Assembly (NCBI GenBank): GCA_050084515.1
Contig: CM114271.1
Span: 63,736,001 to 63,800,000 of the forward strand
DNA: 64,000 nucleotides
Direction of reading: 5' to 3'
From: Blasia pusilla
Lineage: Eukaryota; Marchantiophyta; Marchantiopsida; Blasiales
The notes below the pieces were generated by a model. It searched no databases, was not told where the DNA came from, and saw only the letters and a program-made list of their open reading frames with translations. The position numbers were made by a program, and so were the translations under genes. Each line of letters starts with the position of its first letter. Positions within the stretch are counted from its first letter, which is position 1. This document shows positions 1 through 11,300 of this stretch, one piece after another.

Positions 1-260
1 TAACTCCACAAGTCCTGCCTCCAACAGGTCTTGACTCCTGCTCTGAATCAAGGCTCGCTCCATATCAGAATACCAGAGGGTCGATTTAAAGATCGGCGTA
101 TCACCACCAACTCAATCCGTATCATGGGACCCTTCAGCGTACCCAAGTCTCTCATACTGAAGGCAAAACAACTGACATGCCCTCTCAGAAACCTATGAAC
201 TCGCCGTCGCTCTCCTCCTATCAACTTGAGACCTATCACAGGCTCCCAAGTCTCCATCGT
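1..260 (-). pseudogene. Reverse transcriptase N-terminal edge of the retrotransposon
   Basis: The minus-strand frame shared with the methyltransferase reads CFAFSMRDLGTLKGP followed by an IRIELV segment and, past a TGA at 50-48, an arginine-rich stretch ending LLEAGLVE-like at the window edge. This resembles the linker and first motif of plant Ty3/gypsy reverse transcriptases, where 'FAFS..DLG' and a tandem-Arg/Pro segment precede the fingers domain. The catalytic YVDD part is not in the window. In-frame stops at 302-300 (TAG) and 50-48 (TGA) break it. The assignment is from remembered family sequence, and only about 80 residues are visible. Confidence 0.6.
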
Positions 261-499
261 GACCTCACTCGGAGAGGACGCAACCTCCGGCTTTGGTTGC
301 TATGTAGCAACCCTAGCCACCTCCGCAACAGCCACTCCACTCTGACCTCCTACACCATGCTCCACATCCAAAAAATGAACATGTGCTACTCAAGCCGCCT
401 TCGCACTCTCTGCTCGAACGACGTCCCAGGAAGTCCATGGGTGCCTATCTCTCCTCGTCTCGTCCCCAGCCAATGCCTGTATAGACCCCGTAGGCAGTG

Positions 500-1502
500 G
501 TCCAACTCGTGGACGTGACGGCATGGATGACACTCGCATCCGTCTCTGCTCAGCCATACCTAGGCTGACTATCCATGTGAGACAGTTGAGGTCCATCGCC
601 TACCCCAACACCTGTCTCCGTGATGCCTCAGTCATCCCTGGCACCGCCGTAGTACCGATAGTGAACCCCATGGCGCGCTCGCGCTCATCTGTTGTAGGCT
701 CCTCCAATGCTCCGGTCACCTCATCCCAAATCATGCATGGCCCTCCTTGACGAAAGGCATGGGATGCTAGGAAGCTCACCAACGTAGGTAAGGCTGCCCT
801 CAACTCCCCCACCCTATTGGCCATGGCCAACGGTGGTCTATCATCGCGTGTCACCATCTGAGATCAACGCCCAGAGTCCAAAATAGCATCCACTGTGAGA
901 TGTGGTGCTCTCTGGACTCCACTGTAGCCTCGACTCAGTACCTCTGATGGTATCAGGTTCGTCCACCACAATCGTGGACGATGGGCACGTGACCCAACTC
1001 TCGCTGCATCTAACAACACAACAGGTCCCAACCAAGACCTCACCTGATGTACACTTGTCATCACACGTGCACGAGTATCTCCCAACAATGGCATGTTCTC
1101 CAAAATGTACGCTGGAGAACATATCTGACTCTCTTGCAAGTGTCGTACTACTCGCAGCATCTCCCAAAACATCCATGACCTCGGATCCTGCAATACAAAT
1201 CCTCGGCCAGTTGATGAATGACCCTGACATGGCCATCCAGCAATCACCAAATGAATGGTGCCAACTCTATCCAGATCCTGCGTCCTCACCAAAGATATGT
1301 CGGCGGGTAGCGTATGCTGGTATCCCCATACTGCAGATACCGACAACAACTCAGGATACCTCTGGACCAATCTCGCCACGTGACGTAATGATACTCGCCG
1401 CGCGGTCTCATCTCTCTCCACATAAAGGTACTGATGCACCTGTATGCCCGCCTGCAATATGGCAGCCAATCCGGTGCTAATCCCTCCGAAGAGATCTAAC
1501 AC
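500..1502 (-). pseudogene. C5-cytosine DNA methyltransferase domain inside the retrotransposon
   Basis: This would transfer a methyl group from S-adenosylmethionine to cytosine C5 in DNA. Counting from the codon at 1502, motif I is LDLFGGISTGLAAIL (SAM binding, residues 2-16) and the acidic motif II residue lies in VERD (28-31). Motif IV is AGWPCQGHS, with the catalytic Cys at residue 92 (codon 1229-1227). Motif VI is ILENMP (133-138) and motif VIII is SRAHRPRLWW (171-180). Past a TGA at 866-864 the same frame continues with the target-recognition and C-terminal part, including a motif IX/X-like segment that ends at LGxAMDLNC beside a TAG at 602-600. The motif order is the ordinary I-to-X order, not the permuted order of plant DRM enzymes. 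Stops at 1526, 866, 602 and 392 make it a pseudogene. It lies between protease and RT in the same orientation and, with RT, in one frame, so it looks like a true element domain rather than a chance insertion. Confidence 0.85.
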
Positions 1503-1698
1503 CCTAACACCCTCCTCTAGGCACTACCACACAACAGGTATGGTATCTAGTGGGTTCATCGTCTCCACTCCAAGAGCCCGATCGCCACGTGACTCTCGCT
1601 GCTCTGGGATAAAAACATGACTCCACGCCTGACTCACGAGGTCGTCGGCACTCCTCTGTAGCTCTCGAGTCGTACCCCATAATGGTGAAGAGGCATCG

Positions 1699-2330
1699 CT
1701 AATATGGGAAGAGACACCCGCCAGGCCTGTCTCTCCGTGGGACTATCCGCTTCGGGACATCCTCCGCATGTGCGTTCCCCTCCAACAACTCTCCTGGCCA
1801 GCTAACACTACCTGTGAAAGCCGCCAACGTGGTCACACACTCGCCTCGTGATCGACCACCCCGTCCCGCAAACTGCACGGGTAACTGACTCATACGACCG
1901 TCACCTGACCCCCATCCTGGCCGATAAGCAACGGTCTCCTCCCATAAGTCAAGGATGAATCCTAGGGGATATAACACTGTACTCCCCACCAACACATCGC
2001 ACGACTCAGCTGGTGTCGTAATCGCACGTGTGCGCACCATAGCACTATCCGTCGCATGCTCCGGCTGGACTCTGACAACAATCTCCTATCGAGTCATATA
2101 CTGAGTGGGTGATACGCCCCCAATCGAGGTCTCAGATATCTGGAAGGGACAAGGCTCAATGTCGGCCTTCCGTAACCCCAACGCTAAACACGCCGCCTTC
2201 CCTAACATCAAGGGTTGCGCCCCGAATCAAGTAGGACGCTGCGCTGGTGGTATACTATCCCGTCGGACTAACCAAGTGAAATACTCAGCTCGGTTATCCA
2301 AAGTAACACTACTCAGTGTCACCACGCCGT
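1699..2330 (-). pseudogene. Retropepsin-like aspartic protease of the retrotransposon
   Basis: The minus strand reads VLLDSG (Asp codon 2228-2226), the protease active-site triad. After a one-base frame shift inside the following G run it continues AQPLMLGKAACLALGLRKAD, then EPCPFQI and, near the end, CDVLVGSTVLYPLGFILDLW and YRPGWGSGDGR. These segments match the plant Ty3/gypsy protease family with the 'DSGAQPLM' active site and the 'DILVGxxxLYPLGF' C-terminal strand. An in-frame TAG lies in the middle and the frame ends in TAG at 1701-1699. The frameshift exactly at the active site would have abolished processing of the polyprotein. Residues C-terminal to YRPGW are Gly/Arg-rich and not recognised. 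Confidence 0.7.
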
Positions 2331-3063
2331 TCTATGGCGGTCGGCGAGGCATATCTACCAACCGCGCCGCCGATGCCATGACTCGTGGGGAACGTCCCAA
2401 GCACCGGCTCGAGGGCAAGTCCACCACCTCCTCAACTACCTCTGAACAAGAAGCAGTCATCTCTCCACGCTCACACAACGTGGTGGCCAACCGGAACACC
2501 TCAGCTGGTCCAACTCCCAACGTCGCCAACTCTATGGCGGAAAATAGCGGAGTGTGACTCACTCTGGTGGCCACCTCCACCACTATGGTCGACACTGACT
2601 CCACTTGAGCCGGCATAGGAGTTGTCACTCCAACTCCTCATGACGTCGGCGACGAGGTGCTCTGAATCAGAGGCACCGGCTGGTCATCGAGGCACCATCG
2701 ATGGAGTGTGTAGTGCCTCCGACAATGTGAACGACTGTGGAACCCTGGCCTGCCGCCTATCAGTCCCCTCTGGTGGGTCAATCTCAACTCCACCTCTCGA
2801 TGGTTGGGTGCCTCTCGCAGCACCCCGAGTCACCACTGCAGCTGCCTCAACCTGGGTTGCACTACACATGAATCCCATACTGGCGAGATCCTCACCCGGG
2901 TCAGGGTAAGAGGTAGAGACCGGAGTCACACTAGCCGCCGCATGACTCCGTGCCTTCCTAAGCCGCATCATCATCATGGCAGCAATCCCTGCTCCAACCG
3001 ATCGATGTGTGAGAGAAGTGCCGGCTCGGTGCTCTGCTCCATCTCCTTGTTGGTGGTGGTCCT
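2331..3063 (-). other. Gag-protease spacer of the retrotransposon
   Basis: About 730 bases separate the last zinc knuckle from the protease. One minus-strand frame just after the knuckles reads KEMEQSTEPALLSHIDRLEQ, which could form a short coiled coil. Another frame is open over 3073-2684 and a third over 2628-2332, the latter containing an acidic patch (EVVEEVVDLP). I recognise no domain. Several frame changes are needed to read through, as expected for a decayed copy. Confidence 0.4.
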
Positions 3064-4383
3064 CTACCACCACGTCCGGGAAGAACTCCCGACCTCCTCC
3101 GGGGCGGCCGCCCCAGGCCCTCGGCCTACCTCTGGACGTGCCCCTCGGCGAAGGTCAAAACATCTATCCCTAGTGTGACCATATCTGTGGCAATGGTCAC
3201 ACTGGTGTTGTGGTGGGGCCATCCTCGGTGGCTCTTGAGCAATCGGAGGCGCTAGTGGTCCTCTCCCATGATGTGGGCACTCTCTCTGCCTATGGGCCCC
3301 TCCACACGTCCAACAAGACCACATCGGTCCCTGCTGGGCAACATATGTAGGTGCGGGTGGTCGCCTCATAGGCTCACGGTACCCGCCCTGCTCTCTAGGC
3401 ACACTGGCCTGCTCTCGTGGTACTGGTGCTCACTATGGCACCTGTGGGATCACCGTCGCTCGTAGACCCCTCGACTCTTGAGAAAATCCAGCGGTTACTA
3501 CCTGCTCCTCACTCATGTTGAGCTCAATACGCTCAGACAACTCAAAGACCATCTTCAATGTGGGCTTTGCTGTGTAAATCAGCACCGCATCTCGGACTCT
3601 CCTCCATAGTTCTCGGTCCGGAACCCCGTACCAATACTGGACTGACTGCGCCTCAGTCACTCCAAACGTAGCAATGATCAGCCTCCTCGTGCGTGTGAAT
3701 GCCTCTCTCAGACTCTCACCCGATCGTCGCTAAAAATCCTGTAGACTCTTCATCTTGTCGGTGCATACGCCCTGGTAGCTCTTCCCCAACTGTCGGAAGA
3801 ACTCCACTGTGGGGCTGAAGCTGGGTGGCCCTCTACCACCAGAGGTCTTTGCCACATCGCCTGTCTCACTGCCCTCCTCTCCATCTAGTCTCCGAGCTGA
3901 TGGTGTGGGTCTCTCTCCTCTCATAATCCCATCATATGCCTCGCGACCACTAGTGGACACATACCCTGGAGCCCAATACATCCTCCAGGCATCGATCTCT
4001 ACTGAATATAGTGATCGAAACTCCATGTAGTCATCCATCGGAGGACCCTCCAAGTGCTGGAACAACCCCTTCCATGCCATGAAAGGGTTGAACCGTGTCA
4101 GGGTCTGTATCTCCTGGAAGTCGCACCATGTGTCAAACTCTTGGATGAAATCATCTAAGTCGATGGTGCCCACTGCACCCGAGAAACGACGCATGCCCCG
4201 ATGGCCCATGTCATCCATCTCCTGCCAAGTACTACTGTCTTTGTTGGTGATCTCATCACCAGACCCAGTGTCCAGTGATGACGATCCAGTCACGGATGGA
4301 TGTCGAGGGAGCTCCTCACTGGTAACCCCTCGGTATCTCACTCCACTCCGTGTCACACCACTACCACTGCTCGCACTACCCGA
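3064..4383 (-). pseudogene. Gag with two CCHC zinc knuckles
   Basis: One minus-strand frame runs from the TAG just upstream of GSGSASSGSG (about 4383) to 3064 and is interrupted only by TAG at 3732-3730 and a tandem TAG-TGA at 3435-3430. The first part contains a capsid-like segment (DDFIQEFDTWCDFQEIQ, then WKGLFQHLEGPPMDDY). The second has YWYGVPDRELWRRVRDAVL and the end holds two nucleic-acid-binding knuckles: CWTCGGAHRQREC (CX2CX3HX4C) and CDHCHRYGHTRDRC (CX2CX4HX4C, the classical form). Gag would coat the element RNA in virus-like particles. No clear ATG is visible at its beginning, so the start may have mutated. Ty3/gypsy affiliation fits the gag-PR-RT order. Confidence 0.75.
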
Positions 4384-4820
4384 ACCCTAAAAGAACGCCG
4401 TGATGACAAACCCTGTCTCACCCGCTCAAGCACTCAGACTCACCGAGAGTCTCCCACACGCCTCACTAGCTCACCTATGCTAACGTCAATCCCGTGATGA
4501 CATACCCGACCTCAGGCACGCTCAACACTCGGGCTCACCATGAGCCTCCCAACTGACTCACCTAACCTAGCGACACTCTCTCGGGTCATACACGCGACCC
4601 CTACTCGGCAACTGCCGTATATCCACCAACATGCTACACATGAAAAGAATCTACACTCGTCACCATCACTGCACCCATCTAGCACCAGCTACTACCCGAT
4701 ACCCAGCACTCTCAATCACACACGACAAGTGCGGGAAAAGGGACTCGAATGGGTAACCTGATCACGCCCTCCAACCTGCTGCACCATCAACATGCACTCC
4801 TCCTCATGAGATGACAATCT

Positions 4821-4874
4821 CCGCAACACAACACTCCCCTCGACCAACACGTCGAGGGGAGTGTTGTGTTGCGG
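4821..4874 (-). repeat. Perfect 24-bp hairpin in the retrotransposon leader
   Basis: Arms 4821-4844 and 4851-4874 are exact reverse complements (24 of 24) around a 6-base loop, CAACAC on the plus strand. The hairpin lies about 60 bases inside the LTR edge and about 440 bases before the gag frame, so the element's full-length RNA would carry it in its 5' leader. A perfect arm pair in an otherwise heavily mutated copy is notable. It could be a packaging or dimerisation structure or a small-RNA source; the sequence alone does not tell. Confidence 0.9.
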
Positions 4875-4932
4875 GGAGGGGGGGTTCTCGTCCCTTGCCC
4901 GTGACCTAACCCTAGACCGGCCGCGACCTAGC

Positions 4933-5719
4933 TAGCCGTCTTTACTTAACAGCCCCCCGGCGGCTGCAAGACCCAAACTTTCCTGTCTTCTCTCTCTCAA
5001 CACCCTCACTTGCGTACACCCAACGCCCCACCACACACTACACTCGGTTGTTGTCCCCCATCAATCCGCACCAATAAAATCTGAGAAAATGGGACAACGC
5101 TTCCGCCCACGGCCTTCCGAATAGAAAAATGACACACAAAACGTCACACACACGTCTCCAGGGGCTCCCGACCAAGGCAACTCGCTTGCCTACCTGCAAA
5201 CAACGAATTCCCACCAGCCCCCTGACATCTTTCTCATGTAAAAATAAAGAGTAATAAAAACGGCACACCCGGCCTAAAACTCCACTCCTCAATCTACATC
5301 GGCATATCGAGCCTCGTCCACCCTATGCTATCAAGGAATCCGGACGCTAGCACCCTAGTCCTAGCTCACACACGTACAAGGGAGGTGCTCCAACGGCCCA
5401 ACATGAGAAAGATGGCTTAGGAAAGCCATCTTCCTCTCTTATATAGGGTTGGGAAGAGCCAAAAGGCTCTTTCCCTAAAAATAGCCCTTCCCTTGGTAAC
5501 CTGCGCGCACAGGTTACCAGGGGCGGGTGACCTGGTCAACAAGTCATCCGGTTGTAAAAGACCTCAACATGAAAGTTGTCAGGAACGACGTTCCTGACAC
5601 AATGGACCTATCCTCAACCTCATCCGACACCGTGGGACAAAGTTATACTCAAGATAGTCCGCTAGCTCCTACGCCCTATCCACGATAGATCTCAGCCTAT
5701 CGGCTACTCATATGTGACA
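4933..5719 (-). repeat. 5' LTR of the methyltransferase retrotransposon
   Basis: The stretch is homologous over its whole length, in opposite orientation, to 58749-59532. On the minus strand it begins TGTCACATATGAGTAGCC at 5719 and similarity to the other copy ends after TTAAGTAAA plus about 6 bases near 4933-4941. The length is about 785 bases. It contains a TATA box and the same row of short inverted repeats as the solo copy. The inner end is set only by loss of similarity; the two copies do not show a clean CA terminus, so the last few bases are uncertain. Confidence 0.85.
5439..5445 (-). promoter_or_regulatory. TATA box of the 5' LTR
   Basis: The minus strand has TATATAAG at 5445-5438, conserved in the solo LTR at 59023-59030. 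It sits between two hairpins (GGGAAGAGCC-type upstream, AAGATGGCTT-type downstream). It is the obvious candidate for the RNA polymerase II promoter that starts the element transcript about 25-30 bases further on. Confidence 0.6.
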
Positions 5720-5751
5720 AACCCCACCAAATCCAATTTGAGCATTTTAAG

Positions 5752-8330
5752 ATGTTGAAGATGCGCTCGTTGATAGATCCAAACTTGGAGCAAATTTTGA
5801 TAGGAGATGACATCATGCAAATGCATGATATCAAGAATATACAAAAGACATTGTGTAAGGAGACTTATCAGTTTGCAAATCATGAGAACGAGCCTTTAAT
5901 CTTATTTGTAGAGTACTATCCTGAGAAAGTGTTCATATATGAGCCATATTTGGATGACACGCACCCATTTATCTTGGGTTTCCAAAGCCAATATCAATTA
6001 CATGCTCTTTTACAATATGGACACGGTAGTGCTCTCAACATGGATAGCACATTCGGCACCAACCGAAATAAGGTACAATATTGATGTTTCTTCAATTCAC
6101 AATGTTTTATCACGGGCCCCTTTTCAATGCACAATATTGATTGTACAATCCTACATGTTGCCTTATTCAATGCACATTTTAACTAGGTTCATGTTTGATT
6201 TGTCATGTGTGTTTAAAGTTTTCTCTATATAATTTTCTTTTGTTTGATGACCACCATTCAAGCATTTGTGTTGCATGGATCCTCACATCCATTGCATAGG
6301 AAGTTTATTTGGGATGGTGGTTAAAAGGACTACTCACAAAGTGCAGAAGCATACAACATGATTGGACTCCAAATGCAGTCATTGTAGATGATGCCATGGC
6401 GGAATAAAATGCACTATGATGAGTGTTCTACCATTCTAGTTACTAATGCCTTCTTATAGGGTCTTCGTACATTGGCACCAAAGGGATGATATGTCCTAGC
6501 TTTCTGCTATGACGAGATGGAAATTGAATGGCTTTTTACTCTTTATTTCTTGCTTGCTAGCCACGTGTCTTGAAAACCATTCCACCAGAGAAACTTTCCC
6601 CATGTATGGCACATATTATATCGTGTCTTTGGCATGTCCGACATGATTGGTTGAAGCAACTGAAGAAGAAGGTGCATTGCCTTGCCAAGAGAGCAACGAT
6701 GTCCCAAAGGCCAAGTGAGATCATGTATGTCAATCATTATGGGATATACAACTGACGTGTGATCTTGAATGACCCCATGGAAGAACTACAACAATCCCAG
6801 GGAATTCTACTCCAAATTTGAATATGAAAGGGAATTCATCAACTACATTCAAGTATTTTAGGAACCAAAACTCGGTGGGTGCACCATTTTATGTTGATAT
6901 GTTGTATGTTATGTCGTACATACTTATATGGGAGAACCATCTAACATAGTATATTGGAGGCACTCATGATCATTTCAGATAATTGGATAAAGGCAACGAG
7001 AGATGCAAACCAAGATATTAACGTAGCTATCGAAAACAATCATGGCACCATGAAGGTTGTGTTGAATGATCATAAGAGGAAATTATCATAGAGGAGAGGG
7101 AACTACCTGGTCTAGAAATTGAGCAACGATATTGAGGTATGGTATTTCCACGTACAATTGTTGAAAAGAATAGGGACAAATGCGACTCATGAGAAATACT
7201 TCAATGACGTTGTCTTGAAAGGAAGAGCAATCCCACGAGATGATGTGGAGATCATAGAAATGAGGGGGCAAGTCAACATGGCGAGACTTTGGAACCAAAC
7301 ATTGGACAATAAGTGGTATGAAAGTATAAAATTACAATATTGAGTTGGGGCATTGTGATTTTTCGTGGTCTCTGAAGAGGAACATATGCAAGCACATTCT
7401 AAGGCCACACTTCACTTCTTTTGGAATGATCAATTGCACATAAATGTGCAAGGCATTCTAGATGAAGTGCCAATGAGATTGTAACTCAATTTCTATTTCT
7501 TTATGTCTGTAAATCAGATTGTTGCCTTATTGAGGGAAGAGTACGGTGAAGTGTACCTAGTACAATTTCTTGGAACCATATTTGGGACACGTCATGGCGG
7601 GATGGCTCATCTAAAGCTCATTTGGAAAAAATCTAATGACCATGACGTAAATGCTACAATCGATAGTGTCTCTCCTCAGGTCGATGCAAAAGAAGGTGCA
7701 TTTTAATTCCCCTACATCCCATAACATGTCAAATAAGCGGTTTTCCCTAAATGCATGTTTAAAATTTAGAATTTTGTCATGGGAAGACCAATTCACCATC
7801 TAACTTTTTTGGATGTCCTTTGAATGTTCAGACCTGGTTATTCACTATAACACATCAATGGGAGATTATGTACAACATACAAAAATCATTGTAGAAATAG
7901 ATAAGATGTTCTCAGATATACAACTATCATGCATGAACACCAATCGGTTTTTAACTTTGATGGCAAAAGGACAAGGAGAGTTGAATGGGCGGATTCAAAC
8001 AGCAAGAGCAACGACTCTCAATGGATTCACCCCGCACTCAGGGAATCCCTTCTCCACTTATGTGGGCGGTTTCTCCAACAATAATTCCATTAAACGAGTA
8101 AAATCAAACATAGAACGTTGGTCATAAGGTAGAAGGCGGTCTACATGATACGTGAATGAAACACCCACTCTACAATATGAGTCGCATAAAAACTTACCAC
8201 CCTTTCCCAAAGAGGATTGTAAACTGAAAAAATTGGGCATACAAGCCCAACTAGACAAGAAAGCTCAGGTTGCTTTTTTGATGCCTGAGAACGCACCAAA
8301 AGGTAGTGGAAAGTAATATATTATGGACAT
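5752..8330 (+). pseudogene. MULE-type transposase relic
   Basis: Broken plus-strand frames follow the order of plant Mutator-like (MULE, SWIM-type) transposases. LNMDSTFGTNRNK at about 6038 carries the first catalytic Asp region. FDDHHSSICVAWILTS (about 6245-6290) and HDWTPNAVIVDDAM (about 6357-6400) hold the second. CLWHVRHDWLKQLKKKV comes at about 6618-6670, an LIWKKSNDHDVNATIDS stretch near 7615-7670, and a C-terminal TPHSGNPF...SIKRVKS segment near 8030-8105. The enzyme would cut transposon ends by a DDE mechanism. Numerous stops and frame changes make it non-functional. It ends up next to the LTR at 5719, so the retrotransposon may have inserted into it. No terminal inverted repeats were found by eye. 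Confidence 0.6.
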
Positions 8331-11300
8331 GTAATCCATGTACGGAGCATTTTCAACTTATTCTCTGCATAATTGCTTCAAACAACACTTTTCTCCTATT
8401 ATATATCTTCATATATTTTAATAGGAGCAACATATGATATTTACTTCATCCTTCTTTAGTGGATGATTGTCGATTACACTTCCTACATTCTGCTTTGTAG
8501 TTTTAGTGGAGTTTCTTACGTTGATGTTTGAAACCATTCAATTGTGTTTGGAATCTGGTCTACAATGATGAAGGGGGGAATCAATATATGATATAAAGGA
8601 ATATATTTTTATTGGAGTGTGGAATGATTCATAGTTTAGAGAGCAATATTATGAAAGCAATAATGGGAATTATTTTGTGTGTATAATGGTTTTATGTTCC
8701 TCATCTTAGAAACCATTTCACCTTTAGTAGTGGAAGGTGAATGACCTTGCAACCTATAAGGAGTTATGTGGGAGCAAGACATTTATGGATAAATTAGATA
8801 CTCAATGGCTTCCTATATGGTTGTGCCTTTGAAATCCTTGGGAGAAGGTTTTTGGATATGGGAAATATTTACTGTGCAAAATGACTTCCTATTCCTCATT
8901 TTCGAAACCATTCTACTCAATTGTACTAGGAGGTGGAAGAGCTTCTACCATACCAAGATAGTTGAGTATTGGGAGCATTCCTTTATCAATGAACTACACT
9001 CCCAGGGTTTTTGTACATTGTTGTGCTCTTTGTCACGTCTTTTAGGATAGATCGGTGAGATCTAGTAGAGTGCCTTCGCGAGTAGTGGAGGACAGGCTCC
9101 GGAGGTTGATGATGACCTTTTGAGATCTCCGGAAACCTGAGAGAGTAGGTTTCCCCTTCGTTTCGGCTCATTTGGAGCCATATTGAGGAACTTACTATTT
9201 TAGGTAAGTACCATTTTGAATATATGGTCAACTTGACCTCCTACATCAGATCAAGAGCCAAGGAGATGATTTGGGAGCATAGGTTACCATGGAGAGAGCT
9301 TGGGAGAGGGGAGGGGTATACCTCAAGGAGAGAGAGCTTGAGAGCTCATTCTTTCTTTGTTGAACCTCTTGGCATGAGACGGCGGAGCTATGGTGTTGCT
9401 TGCCTTGTGTATGTAACCCAAGCCTGTCATTAGGAGAGTGGGTTTGGTTTGACATTGAGAGAGATATGTGAGAGTGCAGACATTTAAGAGCTATGGTGTT
9501 GAGAGAGATTGGATCTTATTTTATTGGAGATATTTTGATATTTCTTGTCTCGTTGTTTGGATGCCATGAGTTAGCATGGGATCGTGCGTGTTTGTGTGTG
9601 TGTTCACTGACAGGGATGTATGTTGTGTAGCGATGTGTGTACGCACGACATCTTTTAATCCTTGGTTAAGGTTTATGGAGATGGGGGGTATTCACTTTGC
9701 ATAATGGTTTTTAATTTTCTCCTATTAACCATTCCATCAATAGTAGTGGGAGCATTTAGAGATGACATTTAAGTCATATGGCTGAACTAGACACCAATGA
9801 CTTTCTATATGGTTGTACATTTGTAATCCTTGGTTGAAGGTTTCTAGAATTAGGATTTAGGTATTTGCTTAGCAGAATGGCTTCTTATTCTGCATCTTTG
9901 TAATGTACAAGAGTTTCTATTTTACAATCGTTTAATAAGTTCGATCCCTAAGAGGATTATTGTTTGATGAAAAGAGAGTTTGAAATTACAATTATGTTGT
10001 ATAGTTGTATTTAAATGTGTATGATTTATATTCAATGTCTTATCAATATCTTCGGATCTTTCTTAGTACCAAAGTTTCTTTTCTCAATTCTCTCTAGTGG
10101 AGTTGACAACATGCTCAGGTAGATTTCCTCTCGATATCAAGAAACCTCATAGAGAGCTCATCATGAAAGCTGGCTTCTCCTACTTTCGGAACTCAATCCG
10201 TCTCGGCAGGCTACTCTCTGTCAAACAGATTTCCTGCAACTTTATGTTGATTATTCCATTGATGAGAAAGGTTCGCCTGATTCACTCTTCACTCTGTAGA
10301 CCCAAAAAGAATACTCAGACATACGCATCGCACATCAGAATGAATGAATGATTGCTTTACTATTCCATGAAGAATGAGAAAGCTTCAAAGTGTATACAAG
10401 CTCGAGAGGGTACTACTCCCTTGCTCGGACCATTCCTACAGCATGAGGACTTCGTAAGAGAATGATGATGATAGCTACTTCTATGCTTCTTAAATACTCT
10501 CTGAAGGAGGAGTGATCCAAAGATTCGAAGCGTTTTTTATGAAGCTGGTGTCTCTTCAACATCTGTAACTACCTAGATCTATGGTGCTATTTGCTTTTCC
10601 TATGATCCCTATGAATCCGCAGAACAAAACTGTCATAACTACCAATTTGATACAAAGGGTTGCGCCTTTTCCTATTCTAACTGTTCAAACTTTTTGTCGC
10701 TTGAAATCACTGTCAATCTTAGCTTCGCTTTGCTGCTAAGTCTGGACCTCTTTTTCTTCGCTTGAGGACGAAGCTCTTTCTCCTTATTTCAAGACAAAGC
10801 GCTCCATTCTTTGTTCTTGTTCCAGGTGCTTCGTTCTTCGTGCTTCATTCAGGAGCGAAGTACTTCTTTCTCTTACGCTTCTTTATGCTTCGTTATAGAG
10901 CGAAGCACTTCATAGACAAAGCTTCGCAGAGCTTCGTTGTCGTTCTAAAGCTTCTTGCTGGGTCTTGAGACTTCGTTATTTTATTCTCCTCTCCTCTTAG
11001 GCAAATCCTTGATTTTTTATCTCTCTGCCTTATCCTTGGAGCTTCGTGATTCACTTTAATCTTACTCATTCCTCCCCATAATAATATATAATAATCAAAA
11101 TCATAATGTATATACAAGTCTTCGTTGAATAAAAAGATGTATTTCTTCAAAAGTACAAAATTATGGGTATCACAATCTTCAAAACCATTTTATCAATATT
11201 ATTGGTAGATGGATGAGCGGTTGGAAACTATTCCAACAATTGTACTTGGAGCTAGATAACCAAGTTTAGCATAATGGCTTCTTATTCCTCAAAAAAAATT

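Larger units (their letters stand above)
1..5719 (-). mobile_element. Ty3/gypsy-like LTR retrotransposon carrying a DNA methyltransferase (partial, decayed)
   Basis: Read on the minus strand, the element begins with a 5' LTR (5719 to about 4933). It continues with a leader containing a 24-bp perfect hairpin, gag with two CCHC zinc knuckles, a retropepsin-like protease, a C5-cytosine methyltransferase domain, and the N-terminal edge of a Ty3/gypsy-type reverse transcriptase that runs off the left end. RNase H, integrase and the 3' LTR would lie outside the window. Gag and the C-terminal half of protease share one frame; the methyltransferase and RT share another, so a frame change lies near 1690-1500. 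Many in-frame stops and at least one frameshift show that this copy is inactive. The LTR outer edge abuts a MULE relic, so the element probably inserted into it. The five bases outside the LTR are 5720-5724; the matching target duplication would be off-window. Base composition is clearly more GC-rich than the flanking DNA. Confidence 0.85.

Noticed and set aside
902-1480. 192-codon open frame on the plus strand
   Set aside because: It is the exact antisense of the methyltransferase domain and shows no protein-like motif.
2105-2557. 150-codon plus-strand open frame
   Set aside because: It is antisense to the protease region and its upstream spacer; composition is that of a shadow frame.
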